Origin: Streptomyces sp. Ag109_O5-10
GTDB taxonomy: Bacteria > Actinomycetota > Actinomycetes > Streptomycetales > Streptomycetaceae
Direction of reading: 5' to 3'
DNA: 64,000 nt
Assembly (NCBI RefSeq): GCF_900105755.1
Contig: NZ_FNTQ01000001.1
Coordinates: 7,068,001-7,132,000, forward strand
The notes under the pieces are model-generated. The model ran no database searches and was not told where the DNA came from. It saw nothing but the letters and a program-made list of their open reading frames with translations. Made by a program: the position numbers and the translations under genes. Each line of letters starts with the position of its first letter. Within the stretch, counting starts at the first letter, position 1. Shown piece after piece: positions 17,057-24,741 of the stretch.

Positions 17057-18532
17057 GTGTCCCTCGCCGACCGCGCCGAAGCCACCGGCGCAACCGTGTT
17101 CGTCCCCGACCCCCGGCTCACCAACGAAGACCTCGCCCCCGCCGAACAGCGGAACTGGAAGGTCTTCGACCTCTTCGCGATGTGGATGTCCGACGTCCAC
17201 AACCTCGGCAACTACACCTTCGCCGCCGGCCTGCTGGTCCTCGGCATGAACGTCTGGCAGGTCTTCACCTCCCTCCTCGCCGGCTTCGTGCTCATCTACA
17301 TCGGCATGAACTGGATGGGCCGGATCGGCCAGCGCCACGGCGTCCCGTTCCCGGTGGTCAGCCGCATCAGCTTCGGGGTCTGGGGCGCCAACATCCCGGC
17401 GCTCATCCGGGCCGTGATCGCCATCATGTGGTACGGCATCCAGACCTACCTGGCGTCCGTCGCCGTCAACGTGATGCTGCTGGCCGCCTGGCCCGGCCTG
17501 AAGTCCCTCACGGAGAGCTCCTTCCTGGGCCTCGACACCCTCGGCTGGATCTCCTTCGTCTCGCTCTGGCTGATCCAGGCGGCGATCATCAGCCGGGGCA
17601 TGGAGACGATCCGCAGGTTCCAGGACTTCTGCGGCCCGGCGATCTGGCTGGTCATGATCGCGCTCGCCGTCTGGATCCTGGCCAAGGCCCACTGGACCAT
17701 CTCGCTCACCTCCACCCCGCACCCGGTGTCCGTCGGCGAGCAGTGGCGGCAGTGGTTCGGCGCGATCGGCCTGATCCTCGCCACCTACGGCACCCTGATG
17801 CTCAACTTCTGCGACTTCTCCCGCTTCGCGCCCGACTACCGCACCGTGCGCCGCGGCAACTTCTGGGGCCTGCCGATCAACTCCACCGCCTTCGTGGTCG
17901 TCTCCGTGATCGTCACCGCCGGCTCCCTGGAGGTCTTCGGCGAGGCCATCACCGACCCGGCCGAACTGGTCGCCAAGGTCGGCAACACCTGGGTCCTCGT
18001 CGTGGCGGCACTGACCTTCGCGGTGGCCACCATGGGCGTCAACATCGTCGCCAACTTCGTCTCACCGGCGTACGACCTGGCCAACGTCTGGCCGCAGAAG
18101 ATCAGTTTCAGGGTCGGCGGCATGATCAGTACGGTGGCCGCCCTGGTCGTCACACCCTGGAACCTCTTCTCCAACCCCACCGTCGTCAACTACTTCCTCG
18201 GCGGCCTCGGCGCCTTCCTGGGCCCGCTGTTCGGCGTCATCATGGTCGACTACTACGTGATCAAGCGCGGCAGGGTGGACGTCCAGCAGCTCTTCGACGC
18301 GGCCCCGGGCTCGCCGTACCACTACCGCAAGGGCGTCAACCCCAAGGCACTCTGGGCGTTCCTGCCCGCGGCGGCGGTCGCGGCCGTGCTCGCGCTGGTG
18401 AAGACGTTCAGCGACGTGGCGCCGTACTCCTGGTTCATCGGCACCGCCCTGGCCGCCGGCCTGTACCTCGCACTGTGCCGCGGTGACCGCGCGCCGGCCC
18501 CCGCCCCGGTCCCCGTCGTCGAGGAGGTCTGA
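17057..18532 (+). CDS. NCS1-family nucleobase/allantoin/hydantoin:cation symporter
   Basis: NCS1 transporters import nucleobases, allantoin or hydantoins with Na+ or H+. This one has 491 residues and about 12 membrane helices. The conserved PAEQRNW motif lies before helix 1 and the helix 1 segment WMSDVHNLGNYTFAAGL follows. NFVSPAYDLANVWPQKISFRVGG is typical of the family. The frame is open upstream and an ATG exists at 17000, but the GTG at 17057 has GGAGG five bases away and leaves the operator outside the gene, so I choose it. It is followed five bases after its stop by the racemase-like gene, with which it forms an operon under the divergent GntR regulator. Confidence 0.9.
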   Translation: MSLADRAEATGATVFVPDPRLTNEDLAPAEQRNWKVFDLFAMWMSDVHNLGNYTFAAGLLVLGMNVWQVFTSLLAGFVLIYIGMNWMGRIGQRHGVPFPVVSRISFGVWGANIPALIRAVIAIMWYGIQTYLASVAVNVMLLAAWPGLKSLTESSFLGLDTLGWISFVSLWLIQAAIISRGMETIRRFQDFCGPAIWLVMIALAVWILAKAHWTISLTSTPHPVSVGEQWRQWFGAIGLILATYGTLMLNFCDFSRFAPDYRTVRRGNFWGLPINSTAFVVVSVIVTAGSLEVFGEAITDPAELVAKVGNTWVLVVAALTFAVATMGVNIVANFVSPAYDLANVWPQKISFRVGGMISTVAALVVTPWNLFSNPTVVNYFLGGLGAFLGPLFGVIMVDYYVIKRGRVDVQQLFDAAPGSPYHYRKGVNPKALWAFLPAAAVAAVLALVKTFSDVAPYSWFIGTALAAGLYLALCRGDRAPAPAPVPVVEEV

Positions 18533-18537
18533 GGAAC

Positions 18538-19266
18538 GTGCGGATCGTCGTCACCAACTGCAACACCACGCAGGAGATGACCGAGGAGATCGTACGAGGT
18601 GCCCGGGCCGCGGCAGGCCCGGGCACCGCCGTGACCGGGCTGACCCCGCACTGGGGTCCCGAGTCGGCGGAGGGCTGGCTCGACAGCTACCTGTCGGCGG
18701 CGGCGGTCCTGGACGCGCTGCGCACGTACGCCGGACCGCCGTACGACGCGGTGGTCATGGCCGGTTTCGGCGAACACGGGCGGGAAGGCGTCCGGGAGCT
18801 GGTGGACGTGCCGGTCGTCGACATCACCGAGGCCGCCGCCCATCTCGCCTGTCTGCTGGGCCGCCGCTACGGCGTCGTCACCACCCTGGACCGGTCGCGC
18901 GGGCAGATCGAGGACAGCCTGGAGACCGCCGGGGTGGCCCGCAACTGCGTCGCCGTCGCCGGCACCGGACTCGGGGTCCTGGACCTCGCCGGTGACCCCG
19001 CGCGCACGGAGGCCGCGTTCCTCGCCGCGGCCGAGCGGGTCCGGGACGCCGGCGCCGAGGTCCTGGTCCTCGGCTGCGCCGGGATGACGGGGCTGCAGCG
19101 GGCGGTGGGGGAGAAGCTCGGCGTTCCGGTGGTCGACGGGGTCGGCGCGGCGGTGAAGCTGGCCGAGTCGCTGGTGGCGCTGGGACTCACGACCAGCCGG
19201 GCGGGCAGCTACCGGAAGCCGCTGGCGAAGCGCCGGGTATGGGGGGCCGCGCCGGGGCGGCCGTAG
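18538..19266 (+). CDS. Asp/Glu/hydantoin racemase family protein with one catalytic Cys missing
   Basis: The 242-residue protein starts MRIVVTNCNTTQEMTE, with the family's N-x-N-T-T substrate-phosphate/carboxylate motif. Hydantoin and allantoin racemases use two cysteines, one in each half. The second is present here in LVLGCAGM (Cys180). The first position reads VVMAGFGEHG, with Gly76 where racemases have Cys. Loss of one Cys is the arrangement of arylmalonate decarboxylase, a member of the same superfamily. The protein may therefore be an isomerase or decarboxylase-like enzyme rather than a true two-base racemase. Its substrate should be whatever the adjacent NCS1 permease brings in. Confidence 0.83.
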   Translation: MRIVVTNCNTTQEMTEEIVRGARAAAGPGTAVTGLTPHWGPESAEGWLDSYLSAAAVLDALRTYAGPPYDAVVMAGFGEHGREGVRELVDVPVVDITEAAAHLACLLGRRYGVVTTLDRSRGQIEDSLETAGVARNCVAVAGTGLGVLDLAGDPARTEAAFLAAAERVRDAGAEVLVLGCAGMTGLQRAVGEKLGVPVVDGVGAAVKLAESLVALGLTTSRAGSYRKPLAKRRVWGAAPGRP

Positions 19267-19308
19267 TGCGAGTGCCCGCCCGGGAGCGGGGCCGGAACCG
19301 GGACCGGC

Positions 19309-19761
19309 TCAGGGCCGCCACACGTACCGTACGTCCGGCTCCCGCTCCTCGTTCGTGCTGCCGTCCGTGTGCTCGACGGCGACGAAGCCGTGCCGCTCGT
19401 AGAACCGGTGCGCGGGCTTGTTGACCTGGAAGGTCCAGAGCGTCAGCCCCGACGGGGAGCGCTCCTTGGCCAGCGCCACGAACCGGTCACCGATGCCGCG
19501 CCCCCGCCACTCCGGGGCCAGGTACAGCTGGGACAGCAGATCCTCCGCGAGCACCATCATGCCCACGACGCGCCCGCCCGCCTCCGCGACCCACGTCTCC
19601 CGCGCCGGCACCACGACGTCCCGGATGTACGCGCGCACCTCGTCGTCCGAACGCGGCCTGACGACGGTGGGCAGGGCGGCGGCGAACGACCGCAGCCAGA
19701 CATCGGCGACCCCGTCGGCGTCCGGCCCGCCGGCCCGGCGCAGTACCACCCCTGCGCTCAC
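19309..19761 (-). CDS. GNAT family N-acetyltransferase
   Basis: The 150-residue protein has the GNAT acetyl-CoA motif LYLAPEWRGRGIGDRFVALAKE and the C-terminal NKPAHRFYERHGF motif. The start is a GTG at 19761 that overlaps the stop of the preceding ridA-type gene as GTGA, so the two should be translationally coupled. The open frame upstream of this point is antisense-like and unlikely to be coding. The substrate is unknown. Confidence 0.88.
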   Translation of the reverse strand: MSAGVVLRRAGGPDADGVADVWLRSFAAALPTVVRPRSDDEVRAYIRDVVVPARETWVAEAGGRVVGMMVLAEDLLSQLYLAPEWRGRGIGDRFVALAKERSPSGLTLWTFQVNKPAHRFYERHGFVAVEHTDGSTNEEREPDVRYVWRP

Positions 19762-20171
19762 GCGCGCGCCTCCTCGGGTACGACGGCCGTCGCCGTGATC
19801 TCCACCAGTTGCCCGGTGTAACCGAGACACGCGACCCCGATCAGCGTCGACGAGTGCGGTCCCGTGCTGAGCCCGGAGGCCTCGACGACCTCCCACACGC
19901 CGGAGAGCACCGCTGGCTCACTGCTCACGACGTACACGTCCGTCGCCAGCACGTGCTCCAGGTCGCTGCCGACCGAACGGAGTTGCTCCCGCAGGTTGGC
20001 GATCACTTGCTCGGCCTGCCGCGGCGGATCACCCTCGCCGACGAGCTTCCCCTCGTCGTCCAGCGGAACGGAACCGGCTAGGAACGCGAGCTTCGTGCCG
20101 GCCTCCACGACGGAGACGTGCGCGTAGCCGGGCGGCGGGAAGAGAGCCGGGGTGGTGACACGCTGGATCAC
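19758..20171 (-). CDS. RidA family (YjgF/YER057c) protein
   Basis: RidA proteins hydrolyse reactive enamine/imine intermediates released by PLP enzymes. The 137-residue protein has the expected fold segments: LAFLAGSVPLDDEGKLVG, the central DVYVVSSEP and the C-terminal GYTGQLVEITATAVVP. The Arg of the canonical deaminase signature is not evident, so it may belong to a subgroup without imine deaminase activity. It starts at GTG 20171 with AGGAG nine bases upstream. It is upstream of and coupled to the GNAT gene and divergent from the nucleotidyltransferase gene. Confidence 0.88.
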   Translation of the reverse strand: MIQRVTTPALFPPPGYAHVSVVEAGTKLAFLAGSVPLDDEGKLVGEGDPPRQAEQVIANLREQLRSVGSDLEHVLATDVYVVSSEPAVLSGVWEVVEASGLSTGPHSSTLIGVACLGYTGQLVEITATAVVPEEARA

Positions 20172-20352
20172 AGGGGGCTCCTGAAGTGACGGCGGACAAC
20201 CGGTCGATCATCCGTGCCCACGGCGGCTGAGCGCACCTGAATTTCCCGCAGCTCGTACCGCGGCGGACACGACAGCCGGGCGGATCCGGCCGCCGACGTC
20301 TTCACCGATAACGCGTGGCACCGACGACGGGCCGCGGGAGATGCTGCGAGCC

Positions 20353-21120
20353 ATGTCCGCCACGAACGCCGACGACGACCAGACCTTCCTCGCGGCCATC
20401 ACCGCCCGCCTCGCCGCTCTCCCCGCGGTCCGTGCCGTCGCCCTGGGCGGCTCCCGCGCCCAGGGCACCCACCGGCCCGACAGCGACTGGGATCTGGCCG
20501 TCTACTACCGGGGCGCCTTCGATCCCGCCGACCTGCGTGCCATCGGGTGGGAAGGTGAGGTCTCCGAGGTCGGGGGGTGGGGCGGCGGTGTCTTCAACGG
20601 CGGGGCCTGGCTCACCGTCGACGGGCGCCGGATGGACGTGCACTACCGCGATCTCGACGTGGTCGAGCACGAGCTGGCCGAGGCGGAGGAGGGGCGGTTC
20701 CGGGTGGAACCGCTGCTGTTCCACCTCGCCGGGATCCCCAGCTACCTGGTCGTCGCCGAACTGGCGGTCAATCGCGTGCTCAGCGGCACCCTGCCCTGCC
20801 CGCCGTCCTACCCCGAACGACTGCGCGCCACCGCACCCGGACGGTGGCGCGGTACCGCCCGCGCCACCCTCGCGTACGCGAAGGCCAACCACGCCCCGCA
20901 CGGCCGCCTTACCGAGGTCGCCGGCGCCGTCGCCACGGCCGCACTCCAGACCGGGCACGCCGTGCTCGCGGCCCGGGGCGAGTGGGTGACGAACGAGAAG
21001 CGGCTGCTGGAGCGGGCCGGGTTGCGGGGAGCCGACGACATCCTCGGCGGACTGCACGCGAAATCCGCGGAGTTGACCCGGGCCGTTGCCGAGGCGGAGT
21101 TGCTGTTCGGCTTTGCGTGA
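20353..21120 (+). CDS. Nucleotidyltransferase-fold protein
   Basis: The 255-residue protein has the minimal nucleotidyltransferase motif GGSRAQGTHRPDSDWDLAVYY, in which GGSRA and the DWDL Asp pair are the active site, and a third carboxylate in RRMDVHYRDLD. The C-terminal half is helical (GRLTEVAGAVATAALQTGHAVLAARGEWVTNEKRLL), as in DUF4037-like or aminoglycoside-nucleotidyltransferase-like proteins. ATG 20353 is preferred. ATG 20341 is in frame but its GGGAG box is only one base away. Adding a nucleotide to an antibiotic, a protein or RNA is possible, and the substrate is not known. Confidence 0.83.
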   Translation: MSATNADDDQTFLAAITARLAALPAVRAVALGGSRAQGTHRPDSDWDLAVYYRGAFDPADLRAIGWEGEVSEVGGWGGGVFNGGAWLTVDGRRMDVHYRDLDVVEHELAEAEEGRFRVEPLLFHLAGIPSYLVVAELAVNRVLSGTLPCPPSYPERLRATAPGRWRGTARATLAYAKANHAPHGRLTEVAGAVATAALQTGHAVLAARGEWVTNEKRLLERAGLRGADDILGGLHAKSAELTRAVAEAELLFGFA

Positions 21121-21403
21121 CCCATTCGATGACCCGGGTTGCCAAGCGTACGGGCGTGTGACGACGGGCGGCATTCCGGGGCCCGGGGCAGGCCACGACC
21201 TCGGGCCCGCTCGCGTTCCGCCCCGAACCGGACCGCACGGAATTGCGTTCATAAAGAAAGCGGCTCTCCGCGGCACTTGTCACAACCGCGAAATGCGGAC
21301 GCACCTTTTCGCACCCGAACGCGATCTACCGTGAACACCGAAGCCAACAGCCCGGCCACCGTCGCCCGAAGGCACACCCCGCCCTCGTCCGGACAGGAGC
21401 CCC

Positions 21404-23260
21404 GTGTCCCGTCGTACCGCCCTGCCGCCCTGGCTCGCCCACGCCCTGCGCGCCCAGCGCGGGCCCGTGGCCTGGAGCGCGGTGACGAGAGGGGCGCTGG
21501 CCGCCGGGCCCCTGCTGCTCGCCGCGGTCCTGCTGCACCGCACCTCCCTCGGCGTCGTCGCCGCCATCGCCGCCATGCTCGCCGGGGTCAACGACCGGCC
21601 GGGCAGCAGGCGGTCCGCCGTACGCCGGCTCGGGGTGCCGGCCGCGGCCGGGGCGCTCGGGCTGCTCGTCGGCACCTACGGCGGGGAGCACCTGACCGCC
21701 GTCCCGCTGACCCTGCTGCTCACCGCGCTCGGGCTGGTCGCCGGCGGCACGAGCGCCGTCGGACCCGTCGCCTCCGGGGCCGGGACCCAGCTGCTGGTCG
21801 CCGCCGCCATCGGCGCCGGGATGCCGGGCGCCGAGGCGGGCTGGCAGCGGGCCCTCGCCTTTCTCGCGGGCGCCGGGTGGCTGGTCGTCCTCCGCCTCGC
21901 CCTGCCCACCCCCGGCGCGATCGCCGGTGACTTCCGCTTCGACGGGGAGCGGGACGCCGTCGCCGCCGTGTACGACGCCGTCGCCGACCTGCTCGACGCG
22001 GTGGGCGGCGAGACCGCGGGCCGGCAGCGCTCCGCCCTCACCGCCGCCCTCGACCACGCCCAGGACGCGCTCACCGGGCCCCGGCTGCGGCGGTACGCCA
22101 GTTCCGCCGCCGAACGCCGGCTGCACGCCCAGTATGCCGCGGCCCTGCCCCTCGCCGAGGCGGCCACCGCCCTCGCCTGGGCCGGCGAGCCGGTGTCCGC
22201 ACGGGCGGCCGAGGGGCCCCGGCGGCTCGCCGCGGCCGTCCGGGAGAACGACGGCACCGGACCGCTGCCCGCGCCCGCGCGGTCCGCGCCCGCGCTGCGC
22301 GCTCTCGACGACGCCCTGCTGCGTGCCGCGGAGGCCTTCGACCGGACCGTGAGCGGCGAGCAGCGGCCACCGGCCCGCCGCCGCCCCGCCCTCGACCTCG
22401 TGCGGGCCGCGCTCGGCAGCGGCGGACGGGAGTACGGGCTGCGCGTCGCCCTCTGCTTCGGGGCCAGCGCCGCCATCGCCCAGGCCCTGCACCACGCCCG
22501 CTGGTACGGCGGGCACCAGCACTGGTACTGGCTGCCCGCCACCGCCGTCTTCCTCGTCAAGCCCGACCTCGGGCCGCTCGCTTCCCGGGTGCTGTGCCGG
22601 GCCGCCGGGACCGTGGTCGGTGCCCTCGTCTTCGCGTTCTTCGCCGCCGTACTCCCGCGGCCCGGTGGACTCGTCGCGCTGGTCGCCGTCTGCGGGGCCC
22701 TCATCCCGGTCGCCACCCGGCACTTCGGCGCCCAGACCGCCGTCGTCACCGTCCTCGTGCTCGCCCTCGTCATGGTCGGCGGCGAACCCCAGGCCTCCGT
22801 CAGCCGGATCGGCGAGACGCTGCTGGCCTGCGCGCTCGTGCTGGTCGTGGGCCACCTGCCGCTGGCGGGCCGGCGCGGCGGCGGCGTACGGGCCCGCCTC
22901 GCCTCGGCCGGACGGGCCGCGCACGCCTACCTCGACCACGTCCTGACCGGGTCCGGCGACCGCGGCGAACGCTGGGCCCTGCGCCGCGAGGCCTACCGCA
23001 CCCTCGCCGAGGCCCGCACCGCCATCGCGCTCGCCGCCGCCGAACTCCCCGCCCTCGCCCGGCACACCGAGGGCACGGACGCGGTGGCGGCCGTACTCGA
23101 ACGGCTCGTGGACACGACCACCGCGTGCGCCGTGCACCTCGACGAGACGGGACGGCTGACCGCCCGGCACACCCGGCAACTCGACGACCTGGCGGCAGAA
23201 CTGGAGCAGGGCGGGCGCCGGCACGGGGTCGCGGTGCCGCGGATGCCGGTCGCGGCCTGA
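21404..23260 (+). CDS. FUSC family membrane transporter
   Basis: The 618-residue protein starts at GTG 21404 with ACAGGAG four bases upstream. It has two blocks of about six membrane helices, roughly 25-170 and 345-490, each followed by a cytoplasmic helical region. The second block contains LPATAVFLVKPDLGPLASRVLCRAAGTVVGAL, the signature of the fusaric acid resistance/aromatic acid exporter (FUSC) superfamily. It probably exports aromatic or other small acids. The 283 bases upstream hold no gene and would carry its promoter. No regulator is adjacent. Confidence 0.87.
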   Translation: MSRRTALPPWLAHALRAQRGPVAWSAVTRGALAAGPLLLAAVLLHRTSLGVVAAIAAMLAGVNDRPGSRRSAVRRLGVPAAAGALGLLVGTYGGEHLTAVPLTLLLTALGLVAGGTSAVGPVASGAGTQLLVAAAIGAGMPGAEAGWQRALAFLAGAGWLVVLRLALPTPGAIAGDFRFDGERDAVAAVYDAVADLLDAVGGETAGRQRSALTAALDHAQDALTGPRLRRYASSAAERRLHAQYAAALPLAEAATALAWAGEPVSARAAEGPRRLAAAVRENDGTGPLPAPARSAPALRALDDALLRAAEAFDRTVSGEQRPPARRRPALDLVRAALGSGGREYGLRVALCFGASAAIAQALHHARWYGGHQHWYWLPATAVFLVKPDLGPLASRVLCRAAGTVVGALVFAFFAAVLPRPGGLVALVAVCGALIPVATRHFGAQTAVVTVLVLALVMVGGEPQASVSRIGETLLACALVLVVGHLPLAGRRGGGVRARLASAGRAAHAYLDHVLTGSGDRGERWALRREAYRTLAEARTAIALAAAELPALARHTEGTDAVAAVLERLVDTTTACAVHLDETGRLTARHTRQLDDLAAELEQGGRRHGVAVPRMPVAA

Positions 23261-23726
23261 AGGCCCGCAGGAGTGCTGCTCCGCCGGTGTGCGCGGAGCG
23301 ACGTCCCGCAGGCGTACGCGTCGCCCTTGTCCGGGCGGTCGTAGCCAGGGGTGCCGAGTTCTGAGCCGGGCGGGCCGAGCAGGATCTGGGTGATGGCCCC
23401 TGCACCTCGTCGTCGAGGTCGCAGAGGACCGCGACGTCGCGGGACGTGTCCTGCCCGGCGAGCAGGTCGCCCGCCGGCACCCGCAGCGCCGGCACCCGCA
23501 GCGCCGTCGCCTCGGCGGCGCGCCGGTAGAGGGCGTACGCCCCGTAGTAGCGCGCCCGTTCGCCCGTTCGCCCTCGTCGTGCGGGTGAACCGGCCGCCGG
23601 GACGGGTCAGGAGCTCGGACTTGGGACGGGCCACGGCCCGTGGGCGGAGAAATCCTCCGCCGCGCCGATGAGTTCTCCTCCCTCCAGCGGTCACCACCCG
23701 GAACCGACCGTCGTACAGGAGGGCCC
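23261..23726 (-). pseudogene. Non-coding stretch with a possible decayed reading frame
   Basis: This 466-base gap has no intact gene. On the minus strand, 23398-23580 reads like protein (ARYYGAYALYRRAAEATALR, then VPAGDLLAGQDTSRDVAVLCDLDDE) but loses its frame at about 23395 and has no start. Inside it a 15-bp unit CCGGCACCCGCAGCG is directly repeated at 23474-23488 and 23489-23503. I do not recognise the family. It may be a gene remnant or a fortuitous GC-rich open frame. Confidence 0.3.
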
Positions 23727-24383
23727 ATGTCGCTTCCGGAGATCGTCTCGCGTGAGCGGTGGCGTGCCGCGCGTGCGGAGTTACTGCGCAAGGAGAAGGC
23801 ACTCATGCGGGCGCGGGACGCGCTGAGCGCCGAGCGGCGCCGGCTGCCCATGGTCGAGGTGGACCCCGAGTACGTCTTCGAGGGCGGCGACGGCAAGGCG
23901 ACCCTGCTGGACCTCTTCGACGGGCGGCCCCAACTCGTCGTGCACCACTTCATGTTCGCCCCGGAGTGGGAGGCCGGCTGCCGCTGCTGCGCCGCCTTCC
24001 TCGACCAGGTCGGCCACCTCGCCCATCTGCGGGCGCGCGGCACCTCGTTCGCGGCGGTCTCCCGGGCGCCGTTCACCAGGATCCTGCCGTTCAAGGCGCG
24101 GATGGGCTGGACGCTGCCCTGGTACTCGTCCGGCCACACCGACTTCGACCGCGACTTCAACCGCGACTTCGAGGCGACCATCGTGGTGGACGACGAACCG
24201 GTCGAACGGCCGGGCATCAGCTGCTTCCTGCGGGAGCACGACCGGGTCTTCCACACCTACTCGGTGTACGACCGCGGCCTCGACGGACTCGGCCCGGCAA
24301 GCTCCCTGCTCGACCTGACGGCTCTCGGCCGGCTGCCGGAGGGCGGTGACCGCCTCCGTTATCACGACGAGTACGAAGACTGA
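23727..24383 (+). CDS. DUF899 family thioredoxin-like protein
   Basis: The 218-residue protein starts at ATG 23727 with AGGAGGG four bases upstream. It opens SLPEIVSRERWRAARAELLRKEKALMRARD, followed by ALSAERRRLPMVEVDPEYVFEG, the standard start of DUF899. Further conserved parts are LVVHHFMFAPEWEAGCRCC, the Cys-rich loop in the place of a thioredoxin active site, and the C-terminal HTYSVYDRGLD. These proteins have a thioredoxin-like fold with unknown substrate. It is followed by a small conserved gene. Confidence 0.9.
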   Translation: MSLPEIVSRERWRAARAELLRKEKALMRARDALSAERRRLPMVEVDPEYVFEGGDGKATLLDLFDGRPQLVVHHFMFAPEWEAGCRCCAAFLDQVGHLAHLRARGTSFAAVSRAPFTRILPFKARMGWTLPWYSSGHTDFDRDFNRDFEATIVVDDEPVERPGISCFLREHDRVFHTYSVYDRGLDGLGPASSLLDLTALGRLPEGGDRLRYHDEYED

Positions 24384-24548
24384 CACAGCCGGTCACGAAA
24401 GTGGCCGGGAGCAAACCGAAAGTCAACGGACCCTCACCGTCCGCCCCGACCGCGTGTCGGGTATGTCTCAGTAGCGTCACCGGGCGAGCCGTTCGTGTTC
24501 TCCAGAGCGTTAACTCCTACAGGTACGACGCATTTCTGGAGGTGCAGG

Positions 24549-24728
24549 ATGGTGAACGGGCGAACCGTGCTCGAACGCTTTCCCGCAGGCGGACCGCGAG
24601 GATCATGGCCTGCGGAGGAGTTCGCGCAGGCCCGGCGGCTCGAAGGGCTGCCCGCCGAGGTCGTGATGGATCTGGCCACGGACACGTTCCTGGTCATCGT
24701 GCGCGGCACCGGCGGTGTCGAGGGGTAG
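24549..24728 (+). CDS. Small conserved actinobacterial protein of unknown function
   Basis: This is a 59-residue protein from ATG 24549 with CTGGAGG seven bases upstream. It begins MVNGRTVLERFPAGGPRGSW and contains the segment EEFAQARRLEGLPAEVVMDL. I recall near-identical short proteins in other Streptomyces but no function. It has no signal peptide, and a short beta strand lies at the end (TFLVIVRG). It is convergent with the ABC exporter gene. Confidence 0.65.
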   Translation: MVNGRTVLERFPAGGPRGSWPAEEFAQARRLEGLPAEVVMDLATDTFLVIVRGTGGVEG

Positions 24729-24741
24729 CCGGCCGTGACCG

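Noticed and set aside
16187..17722. Reading the GntR gene as a 511-residue protein
   Set aside because: The extra N-terminal 268 residues are antisense to the NCS1 permease. The ATG at 16918 starts a normal-length FadR-type protein.
21326..24256. A 976-residue open frame on the minus strand opposite the FUSC and DUF899 genes
   Set aside because: It is antisense to two well-recognised genes, is Gly/Arg/Pro-rich without any domain, and arises from the third-position GC bias of Streptomyces.
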